From assembly GCA_902602515.1 (NCBI GenBank), contig CACKRG010000002.1:179761-243760 (forward strand): a stretch of 64,000 nt of DNA, read 5' to 3'. How positions within the stretch are numbered: position 1 is the first letter of the stretch; the number at the start of each line of letters is the position of its first letter. Of the stretch, positions 57,661 to 64,000 are shown one piece after another. Source of the DNA: an uncultured Alphaproteobacteria bacterium (lineage in GTDB: Bacteria > Pseudomonadota > Alphaproteobacteria > HIMB59 > GCA-002718135). The position numbers and the translations under genes are program-made. The notes under the pieces were generated by a model. The model saw nothing but the letters and a program-made list of their open reading frames with translations. It ran no database searches and had not been told where the DNA came from.

Positions 57661-57748
57661 TAAATATTTACTTAATAAATATTATTATAAATTTGATCAA
57701 TCTTATTAAAGTTGGAATTGAATTTATTTTCTAATAAGTTAATTATAA

Positions 57749-58324
57749 ATGAGAATGGAAGAAAATATCTTAGATTACCTCTTAGATCTTTTGAAAACAA
57801 AAGGTGCTGATATTCAATATGGTAATGAGGATGTGACCCAGCTTGAGCATGCACTCCAATGTGCTGAACTTGCTGAAAAACATAAATTACCAGGACCAAC
57901 AATTGCTGCAGCATTACTGCATGATGTTGGCCACCTTATCTATGAGGACGGCGATCCCATTCATGAAGGAAAAGATGGTCATCATGAAAACTTAGGTGCT
58001 GATTTTTTAAAAAAATATTTTGGTGAGGATGTTATTTTACCAATTAGAGCACATGTTGATTCAAAAAGATATTTATCAAGTGTTGAAGAAGGTTATTATG
58101 ATAGTCTATCAGAAGCATCGAAACTTTCGTTAAAAGTTCAAGGTGGTCCTTTCACAAAAGAAGAAGCAGATGCGTTTATCAGCAAACCTTTTATGGATGA
58201 GGCAGTAGAACTTAGAAGATTTGATGATTTAGCAAAAATTCTAGATAAAAAAACTCCCGATGTTGAACATTTTCGCCCCTATTTAGAAGAAGCAAGACAG
58301 TCTTTTTTAGCTAAAAAAGCGTAA
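57749..58324 (+). CDS. phnZ: PhnZ-like HD-domain phosphonate oxygenase
   Basis: An HD-domain protein (191 aa) of the type found in phosphonate clusters. PhnZ is a mixed-valence di-iron oxygenase that cleaves the C-P bond of (R)-2-amino-1-hydroxyethylphosphonate. Residues match PhnZ almost one for one: Tyr24 and Glu27 (YGNE), His34, His58-Asp59 (HD), His62, His79, His102, Lys106 and Asp161. No PhnY*-like hydroxylase, which normally makes the substrate, is in the window. TmpB-type activity on trimethylated substrates is also possible. A second ATG 6 bp in may be the start. Confidence 0.85.
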   Translation: MRMEENILDYLLDLLKTKGADIQYGNEDVTQLEHALQCAELAEKHKLPGPTIAAALLHDVGHLIYEDGDPIHEGKDGHHENLGADFLKKYFGEDVILPIRAHVDSKRYLSSVEEGYYDSLSEASKLSLKVQGGPFTKEEADAFISKPFMDEAVELRRFDDLAKILDKKTPDVEHFRPYLEEARQSFLAKKA

Positions 58325-58849
58325 ATGCAATTTAGCAATTATGATTTTATTGACTCTAAGTCATTTGCAGGCAAAATTATATTAACTTCTTTCCCAGGTC
58401 TTAACTCTAATGGTTTATTTGAAGAAACAATTTTAGCAAACGAATTAGAAATATTTAAAAATAATAATTGTAGTTCTATTACTTCTTTTGTTGAAGATAG
58501 CGAATTTGAAAAATTGTGTGATAAAACTTTGTTTGTCAAAAATATTTATGAACATAAATTACATTGGTACCATTTACCCATTTATGACATGGGAGCACCA
58601 GATAAAGATTTTAAATATAAATGGGAAACAACAAAAGTTTTATTAAAGAACGAATTGATAGATGGTAAAAATATAGTTTTACATTGCCGTGGAGGAAAAG
58701 GAAGAGCGGGAACTATCGCTGCTATTTTACTTATAGAATTTAATTATCCTAAACAAGAAGCAATCGATTTAGTTCGATCAAGACGAAAAGGTGCAATTGA
58801 ATCTAAAATTCAAGAAGAATTTATTTTTGCTTATAGAGCCGTAAATTAA
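58325..58849 (+). CDS. Dual-specificity/PTP-type phosphatase
   Basis: A 174-aa protein phosphatase-fold enzyme with the HCx5R loop HCRGGKGRAG (Cys121, Arg127) and a probable general acid Asp88 (PIYDMGAPD). It looks like the CDKN3/KAP-type dual-specificity phosphatases seen in some bacteria. It starts at the base after the phnZ stop, so the two are co-translated. A protein substrate is possible, but so is a small phosphorylated metabolite from phosphonate breakdown. Confidence 0.8.
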   Translation: MQFSNYDFIDSKSFAGKIILTSFPGLNSNGLFEETILANELEIFKNNNCSSITSFVEDSEFEKLCDKTLFVKNIYEHKLHWYHLPIYDMGAPDKDFKYKWETTKVLLKNELIDGKNIVLHCRGGKGRAGTIAAILLIEFNYPKQEAIDLVRSRRKGAIESKIQEEFIFAYRAVN

Positions 58850-59898
58850 AAAGAAACTGTCAAATTAAAAATATTCTCTAGAATAAATAAAACTATCAAA
58901 GAAATTAATGCCGCTATTATAGGTAATGTCATCCAACCCAAAGAAATTCTACCAGCAATAGACCATTGTACTTCTTTACCACCTTTCAAAAGGCCTATTC
59001 CAATAACACCTCCAACAACAGCCTGCGAACTAGAAACAGGAACAAGTGGAATAGAAGGAAGATTAATAGATTGTAAAAAAGCACTTATACCCTGGGATGC
59101 AAATAAAAATAAAACTATAGAATGTGAAACAACAACAATAAAAGCTGCCACAGGCGACATCTTCAATAGATCGTTTCCTACTGTATACATTACTCTTTTA
59201 GAGTACGTAAAGACACCAACAGCAATTGCTAAACCACCCAGTAAAAATAATTGTTCTTTTGATGAAAAAATAAATAAGTTACCCATATTCACATCTGTGA
59301 AAGGAGAAATAGGTACAAACACTCCCATTACATTGGCAATATTATTTGCACCTAAACTATAAGCACCAAAAGCACCTGCTAAAAGTAAGGCTGTTCTTGT
59401 ATAAGCATCCAGTCTTAAGATATGTAATTTTCTATTTAAAATAACTCTTTTTGTAAAAGTAAATAATCCCATTGCAATAATGCCAGTTATTATTGGACAC
59501 AGAATCCATGTGCTCAATATAGTTAATAAAACTTGAATATTAGTCGAAGATCCCGTGTATAAATTCCAACCAACAATTGCTCCTACAATTGCTTGTGTTG
59601 TAGAAACTGGCAAACCAACCTTTGTCATTAAGTAAACTGATATCCCTGCAGCTACACAGGCAGCGAATGCTCCAGGCAAAGCATTAATTGCACCAAGCTT
59701 TCCTAACGTTTCAGTTGTTCCTGCCCCACTTATAATCGCACCAAGAATTACAAAGACACTACAAATAATTGCTGCAGTTGTAAAACTAACCATTCGTGTT
59801 CCAACAGCAGTTCCGAAAACATTTGCTGCATCATTGGCACCAAGCGACCAACCTAAAAATAAACCACCAAGTAAAAAAATTAGAATTGTAATTTCCAT
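58846..59898 (-). CDS. pit: Pit-family inorganic phosphate transporter
   Basis: A PiT-family phosphate transporter (350 aa) with two signature halves: LGANDAANVFGTAVG and LGANNIANVMGVFVP, and about ten membrane segments. It moves phosphate with a cation, usually inward, though Pit can also release phosphate. In this setting it could take up phosphate or vent excess phosphate freed from phosphonates. It is cotranscribed with the DUF47 gene 6 bp upstream and overlaps the convergent phosphatase gene by 4 bp. Confidence 0.93.
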   Translation of the reverse strand: MEITILIFLLGGLFLGWSLGANDAANVFGTAVGTRMVSFTTAAIICSVFVILGAIISGAGTTETLGKLGAINALPGAFAACVAAGISVYLMTKVGLPVSTTQAIVGAIVGWNLYTGSSTNIQVLLTILSTWILCPIITGIIAMGLFTFTKRVILNRKLHILRLDAYTRTALLLAGAFGAYSLGANNIANVMGVFVPISPFTDVNMGNLFIFSSKEQLFLLGGLAIAVGVFTYSKRVMYTVGNDLLKMSPVAAFIVVVSHSIVLFLFASQGISAFLQSINLPSIPLVPVSSSQAVVGGVIGIGLLKGGKEVQWSIAGRISLGWMTLPIIAALISLIVLFILENIFNLTVSF

Positions 59899-59904
59899 TG
59901 AAAA

Positions 59905-60567
59905 TTAAACAGAACGTTTAATAGCGTAAATTTGAACCTCGTCAGCTATGTCTTCTGCTTGATCACAAATACGATCAATCTTCTCTACAAAATAACGAAG
60001 ATGCATTTTTTGATCTAGAGCTAATTCAGAATCAAAAATTCTTCTTGCAAGTGCACTAAATTTTATATCTGATTCTTTTTCATAAAAAGTTACTTTATGA
60101 GCATTATCTCTAACAGATTTAATATCTCTAAAAAATGATCGGACAGTCAAACAAAGTGACTCAACACAGTTTACAACTGTCTCTGTTAACTCAATTAGAT
60201 CTTCATGAAATTCTTTTGGAAAATTAGGTTTTTGAATAGAGAAGTGATAACAATTTCCTTGGTACATTCCAATTAATTCGTCGATGTGTTCTAGAAGTCG
60301 TAACACATCACTTCTTGCATCTGGGATTAGTGTTTCTTCATAAAGAGTATGCTCAACATCTTTCGTAATTTTGTCGGCCTTACTTTCCATTTCTTTAACT
60401 TTTTTAACCATTTCCTCAAATTTACCATTGGCGGAATGATTGAGATAAGTTGGAACTATCGATTTAAATACTAAGCCCACTTCAGAGACAATATCAACAA
60501 ACTCATCAATTTCTCTTTCAAGCTTTTTGGTATCACCAAATAATGATGCACTTTTTAATCCAAACAT
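59905..60567 (-). CDS. DUF47/PhoU-like regulator of Pit
   Basis: A 220-aa all-helical protein of the DUF47 (TIGR00153) family, related to PhoU. KADKITKDVEHTLYEETLIPDARSD and the LLEHIDELIG block are typical, and acid-rich helices could bind metals. DUF47 genes almost always sit before pit genes and are thought to control the transporter. Its stop is 6 bp from the pit start. Confidence 0.9.
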   Translation of the reverse strand: MFGLKSASLFGDTKKLEREIDEFVDIVSEVGLVFKSIVPTYLNHSANGKFEEMVKKVKEMESKADKITKDVEHTLYEETLIPDARSDVLRLLEHIDELIGMYQGNCYHFSIQKPNFPKEFHEDLIELTETVVNCVESLCLTVRSFFRDIKSVRDNAHKVTFYEKESDIKFSALARRIFDSELALDQKMHLRYFVEKIDRICDQAEDIADEVQIYAIKRSV

Positions 60568-60690
60568 GGAGTGCTTATAGAACTTTTCAAAAAAAAAGAA
60601 AGAAATGTTAAATTTTTGTTACAATTTGATTAATATCTTTATCTTTAAGTAAAGTGTAATATTCGCAATCTATAGAATTTAGGAGAAGAT

Positions 60691-60918
60691 ATGACAGATT
60701 TATCAATTAATAGAATTAAGTGGTTTAGCACCGCGTTAATATTATCAGGAATATTATTAACCAATTTAAATGCCTATCCGATTAATATAATTATTCACGG
60801 CACAGGGGCTGTTGGTTGGTCAATTGTTGGTTATATGACAAAAGATCGAGCTCTTCTTACAAACTTTGGTTTACAGCTTCCACTATTTATTTTTGGTTAT
60901 ATTTATTTGCTTTCATGA
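60691..60918 (+). CDS. Small membrane protein (DUF6552-like)
   Basis: A 75-aa protein with two or three hydrophobic segments and short polar ends, with a GAVGWSIVGYMTKDRALLTNF stretch between them. It reads like the small two-segment membrane proteins annotated DUF6552 in marine Alphaproteobacteria. No function is known. The TTAGGAG ribosome site is good, and its stop overlaps the ArsC-like start (ATGA), so the two are translationally coupled. Confidence 0.7.
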   Translation: MTDLSINRIKWFSTALILSGILLTNLNAYPINIIIHGTGAVGWSIVGYMTKDRALLTNFGLQLPLFIFGYIYLLS

Positions 60919-61334
60919 AAAATAAAAATATTCTTTTTATGTGTGTTGCTAATTCAGCAAGAAGTCAAATGGCTGAAGGAATTGCAAAAAAATTATATCC
61001 TAATTGTATTATTCAAAGTGCAGGATCAGTGCCAAAAGAGGTTAATCCCAATGCTATACTGGTTATGGGTGAAATCGATATTGACATATCAAAACATTAT
61101 TCAAAAGATTTTGAAAGTTTAGACAACAAATTCAGAGATGAACTAAATACCGTTTTTACGCTTTGTAAGGAAGAGGTATGTCCAGTTTTAAATTCTAAAG
61201 CTCAGATACTTTCAATTCCATTTGATGATCCTGCATCAGATCGTTTTAGTTCAAACCAATTAGATAAGTTTAGAGAAGTAAGAGATTCAATTTTTGATAA
61301 ATTGAAAGAACTTAAAAATTTATTTGAGAATTAA
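60915..61334 (+). CDS. ArsC/low-molecular-weight phosphatase family protein
   Basis: A 139-aa protein with the CVANSARS loop (Cys10, Arg16, the C-x5-R active site) and a TLCKEEVCPV pair of Cys residues, as in thioredoxin-linked arsenate reductases, plus PFDDPASD near the acid-residue region. I start at 60915 (ATGA overlap with the upstream gene) because upstream residues are not family-like. Arsenate reduction makes sense beside phosphate uptake genes, since arsenate enters through them. A protein phosphatase role is possible. Confidence 0.82.
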   Translation: MKNKNILFMCVANSARSQMAEGIAKKLYPNCIIQSAGSVPKEVNPNAILVMGEIDIDISKHYSKDFESLDNKFRDELNTVFTLCKEEVCPVLNSKAQILSIPFDDPASDRFSSNQLDKFREVRDSIFDKLKELKNLFEN

Positions 61335-61416
61335 TGAAGTTAAAAATTAATTAAATTTATAAAAATTTAATATTCCATTAATCTATCTGTAAACAATAAA
61401 ATTTAAATGCTTCTTA

Positions 61417-61465
61417 CCACTCACAGTATTATTTCCTCCTGCTAATTACCAATAATTGTGAGTGG
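61417..61465 (+). ncRNA. Candidate structured RNA or terminator hairpin with CCUCCU loop
   Basis: CCACTCACA (61417-61425) pairs exactly with TGTGAGTGG (61457-61465) around a 31-nt loop. The loop holds CCTCCT (61435-61440), a perfect anti-Shine-Dalgarno. A T-rich stretch follows downstream. It could be the end of the ArsC transcript, or a small RNA of the cuckoo/CcsR type that uses CCUCCU loops. It lies in a 211-bp gap with no ORF. Confidence 0.4.
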
Positions 61466-61545
61466 GATTAAGTTCTTATTTCTCCTTTTTCGAATGCTTT
61501 AATAATTCTTTAACATTTTAAAATTACAAATCTAAAGAAGATTTT

Positions 61546-62388
61546 ATGAAAATTAACAAGCCAGCGCTTACCTTTTCTAACTCCGAAGTTAATCCTATTG
61601 GAAAGATCATAATTCAATTAACCGAATTTGGAACGGGTAAAATTAAGTTACGTAAGTTGTATGAGGATTATTTAAGAGAAAATTTACCTCCAGAGAATTT
61701 TTGGGATGATGCAATTGAAAGATTGGGTCTCCGTGTTCAGACAAATTATCAGTCTAAAAGTATTATTCCTAAAAATGGCAAACTTGTAGTAATTGCTAAC
61801 CATGCATTTGGCATAGCTGATGGGCTTATAATATGTTCTTTAATTAGTAAAATCAGACAAGATTATAAAATTATTACTCATAAAGTTTTACAAGGAGCAG
61901 ATATTATTAAGGACAAAATTATTCCTCTTGATTTTTCTAAAAACAAAAATGCTTTAATAAAAAATATCGCTGCACGTAAAGAAAGTGAAGAACACTTAAG
62001 AAATAATGGGGTACTTATTATTTTTCCATCAGGATCAGTTTCAACGAAACCAAAATTAAAAAAAGGAATCAAAGCAATAGATGGTGACTGGAAACAATTT
62101 ACTTCTAAAATAATAATGAAAACCCAATCACCTGTCCTCCCCATTTTTTTTGAAGGACAAAATAGTGAACTTTTTCATGTTGCAGATAAACTTGGCCAAA
62201 TCTTTCGATATTCTTTAATGATATATGAACTTAAAAGAAGAATGGGAACAAAAATTGATGTTCATATTGGACAAAGAATACCCTTTGAAACCATAAAAGA
62301 AATCGGCAATCTTATTAAGATTACAAAATTTTTAAGAGAAAATACATATAGTTTAGATCCTAGTAATAAAAATTCAATATTAAATTAA
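61546..62388 (+). CDS. PlsC-like acyltransferase (lipid synthesis)
   Basis: A 280-aa glycerolipid-type acyltransferase. The catalytic motif is NHAFGIADG (His86, Asp92; spacing of five residues, as in the hemolysin/ornithine-lipid type branch), and FPSGSVST (160-167) stands in for the acceptor-binding EGTRS. No strong signal is seen. Upstream of a PlcP and a glycosyltransferase, it may help build phosphorus-free lipids when phosphate is low, but the exact lipid is not shown by sequence. Confidence 0.75.
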   Translation: MKINKPALTFSNSEVNPIGKIIIQLTEFGTGKIKLRKLYEDYLRENLPPENFWDDAIERLGLRVQTNYQSKSIIPKNGKLVVIANHAFGIADGLIICSLISKIRQDYKIITHKVLQGADIIKDKIIPLDFSKNKNALIKNIAARKESEEHLRNNGVLIIFPSGSVSTKPKLKKGIKAIDGDWKQFTSKIIMKTQSPVLPIFFEGQNSELFHVADKLGQIFRYSLMIYELKRRMGTKIDVHIGQRIPFETIKEIGNLIKITKFLRENTYSLDPSNKNSILN

Positions 62389-62462
62389 TAGGTGTGTAAA
62401 AAAATAATTTAGTTAATGTAATTGAAATAAAATTTTAACAATTTCTTTCTATTTTTGTTAAA

Positions 62463-63269
62463 ATGAAAGGTCAGCAACCAGTTTCATATTATAGAACTAT
62501 ATGGATATCTGATCTTCATCTTGGAACAGAAAATAGCAAAAGTGAAATGCTTCTTGAATTTTTGAGATCAACAGATTCAAAATATTTATTTTTAGTTGGC
62601 GATATTATTGATGCATGGAGAATGAAAAAAAAAATTTATTGGCATCAAACTCATAATGACATTATCCAGAAGATTTTGCGTAAAGCAAGAAAAGGCACAA
62701 AAGTAATATTTATCCCAGGTAATCATGACGAACTTGTAAAAAGTTACACAAGTTTTTCACTAGGGAATATATCAATAAAAAATAAGTTTACACACAAATT
62801 AGCTGATGGGAGAAAAGCCCTTGTTTTACATGGTGATGAATTTGATGCAGTTATATTAAACGCTAAATGGCTGGCAAGTATTGGGTCATCCCTATACGAA
62901 TTTATATTAAAGTTGAATAACTATCTAAATTTTGTCAGAAGAAAACTAGGTTTATCTTATTGGTCATTATCTCAATTTCTCAAACATCAAACAAAAAGAG
63001 CCACGAATTTTATTTCTAACTTTGAGTTTGCCGTATCTGATAGTGCTAAAAGAGTAAATGCCGATGTTGTTGTTTGCGGCCATATTCATAAGCCCGTTAT
63101 AAAAAAATTAAATGGAGTGTTATATTGCAATGATGGTGATTGGGTTGAGAGTTGTTCTGCGCTAGTGGAAAATAAAGAGGGACAATTATTTCTTATTGAC
63201 TGGTCGATTGAAAGAGAAAAAATTTTTCACAACAAATATAACAAAATACCAGAAAGTGTAGCAGTGTGA
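62463..63269 (+). CDS. plcP: PlcP-like phospholipase C / LpxH-type metallophosphoesterase
   Basis: A 268-aa calcineurin-like phosphoesterase with motifs ISDLHLG (Asp17, His19), GDIID (Asp47), GNHDE (86-90), LHGDEFD, and CGHIHK (His207, His209). It matches the PlcP family of phosphate-starved marine bacteria and rhizobia, which cuts phospholipid head groups to leave diacylglycerol. UDP-diacylglucosamine hydrolase (LpxH) is a relative and cannot be excluded by motif, but the overlapping glycosyltransferase downstream favours PlcP. Confidence 0.83.
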   Translation: MKGQQPVSYYRTIWISDLHLGTENSKSEMLLEFLRSTDSKYLFLVGDIIDAWRMKKKIYWHQTHNDIIQKILRKARKGTKVIFIPGNHDELVKSYTSFSLGNISIKNKFTHKLADGRKALVLHGDEFDAVILNAKWLASIGSSLYEFILKLNNYLNFVRRKLGLSYWSLSQFLKHQTKRATNFISNFEFAVSDSAKRVNADVVVCGHIHKPVIKKLNGVLYCNDGDWVESCSALVENKEGQLFLIDWSIEREKIFHNKYNKIPESVAV

Positions 63270-64000
63270 AAAAATTAGCAATCATTACCGATGCTTGGCT
63301 TCCCCAAGTTAATGGTGTGGTAAATACATACCAACATATTAATCCATTTTTAAAAGAAAAGAATGAAATAGACATACTTCACCCAATGATGTTTACTAAT
63401 TTTAGCTATCCCTGGTATAAAGAAATAAAACTAGCAATTAATACAAAAAAAATAACAGAAAAATTTTTTAATAATTTTGATCCAGATTTTATACATATCG
63501 CTACTGAAGGACCAGTTGGAATAGCGGGGAAAAAATTTTGTGAGAATAATAAGTTGAGATATACAACCTCTTTTCATACGAGATTTCCAGAATATTTAGA
63601 GCAAAGAATAATGATACCAAAAATAATTGGGTATTCATTTTTAAAAAATTTTCATAAAAATGCATGCAATGTATTGGTCCCAACAGTATCTATGCGTGAC
63701 GAATTAACGAAATATCAATTTCAAAATCTTAAAATTTGGTCAAGAGGTGTTAATACTGAATTATTTCATCCTTTAAAAAGAAGAAAAGGAATGAAAAAGT
63801 ACATTGTTTACATCGGTAGAGTTGCTCTAGAAAAAAATATTGAAGCATTCCTAGAAATTAAAACCAAAATGGATAAAATTGTTGTTGGAGATGGTCCAGA
63901 AAAACAACGATTACAACAGAAATATCCTTACGTTTCTTTTGTAGGTATGAAAAAAGGTCAAGACTTAGCAAAATATTATGCAAATGCTGAAACCTTGGTA
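63266..64000 (+). CDS. GT4 glycosyltransferase, N-terminal part (Agt-like)
   Basis: The gene starts with GTG at 63266, overlapping the plcP stop by 4 bp (GTGA), and runs off the window end; 245 codons are seen. The N-terminus has ITDAWLPQVNGVVNTY (GT4 family start), HIATEGPVG and TSFHTRFPEYLEQR, then a SRGVNTELFHPL block and YIGRVALEKNIEAFL of the C-terminal nucleotide-sugar half. This pattern fits glycosyltransferases that make glycolipids from diacylglycerol, such as Agt paired with PlcP. It extends beyond the window. Confidence 0.82.
   Translation, partial: MKKLAIITDAWLPQVNGVVNTYQHINPFLKEKNEIDILHPMMFTNFSYPWYKEIKLAINTKKITEKFFNNFDPDFIHIATEGPVGIAGKKFCENNKLRYTTSFHTRFPEYLEQRIMIPKIIGYSFLKNFHKNACNVLVPTVSMRDELTKYQFQNLKIWSRGVNTELFHPLKRRKGMKKYIVYIGRVALEKNIEAFLEIKTKMDKIVVGDGPEKQRLQQKYPYVSFVGMKKGQDLAKYYANAETLV

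Noticed and set aside
57672..57914. Minus-strand open frame over the start of phnZ.
   Set aside because: It lies opposite conserved phnZ codons and encodes low-complexity residues with no recognisable domain.
60816..60914. Upstream start of the ArsC-like protein at 60816.
   Set aside because: The added residues are an out-of-frame reading of the membrane protein gene; the ATGA overlap at 60915 fits both families.

Overview
The window is a dense, A/T-rich stretch of bacterial chromosome. Gaps are short (none over about 210 bp), many neighbouring genes overlap by 1-38 bp, and GTG or TTG starts occur. A FYDLN-acid protein and a zf-CHCC protein (both typical of Alphaproteobacteria), a DUF2141 protein, a PlcP-type lipase and many substrate-binding-protein transporters point to a streamlined marine alphaproteobacterium of the SAR11/HIMB59 kind. 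That placement is inferred from gene content; no rRNA, tRNA, IS element, prophage or CRISPR array was seen.

Layout. 1-7.6 kb: the 3' end of pyruvate carboxylase, a lipoprotein, upp, a four-gene BMP-type nucleoside ABC transporter, two small proteins and a secreted cupredoxin. 7.6-16 kb, minus strand: katG, then cysS-thrS-hemB-hisI-ribA-cupin, nearly all overlapping, with a DUF2141 gene upstream. 16-20.8 kb: pabB-pabA-pabC-folP-folB-folK, with a divergent trpF convergent to it. 20.8-27.2 kb: the DUF1800/DUF1501 pair, nucleoside salvage cdd-punA-deoA, an O-methyltransferase, and hsp20 behind a probable ROSE RNA thermometer. 27.3-31 kb: a Fut/Fbp-type ferric iron transporter. 31-40.5 kb: M48 protease, adenosine deaminase, adenosine kinase-like gene, DMT and MFS transporters, an orphan YejA-like binding protein, cytochrome c with msrPQ, and the FYDLN/zf-CHCC pair.

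40.5-64 kb is a phosphorus-acquisition region. phnW, phnY and phnA together encode the full route from 2-aminoethylphosphonate through phosphonoacetaldehyde and phosphonoacetate to acetate plus phosphate. Two Ugp-like transporters (two binding proteins, four permeases, one ATPase) flank these genes. Interleaved are a PhnZ-like HD oxygenase, a phosphonate-type iron alcohol dehydrogenase, a core MetE-like methyltransferase, an unrecognised SAM methyltransferase, a metallophosphoesterase, an AllA-like cupin overlapping phnW, and a dual-specificity-type phosphatase abutting phnZ. A Pit/DUF47 phosphate transporter, an ArsC/LMW-phosphatase and a lipid-remodelling set (acyltransferase, PlcP-like phospholipase C, glycosyltransferase cut by the window end) follow.

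The best candidate for undescribed biology is the part of this region that PhnWYA chemistry does not need: the cupin, PhnZ without a visible PhnY*-type hydroxylase, and the core-MetE/Fe-ADH/methyltransferase trio. They may extend the pathway to hydroxylated or N-methylated phosphonates. Other notable signals are RNA hairpins behind three transporter binding-protein genes, two of them covering or abutting the next start codon, and a TrpF that lacks a conserved substrate-binding arginine.
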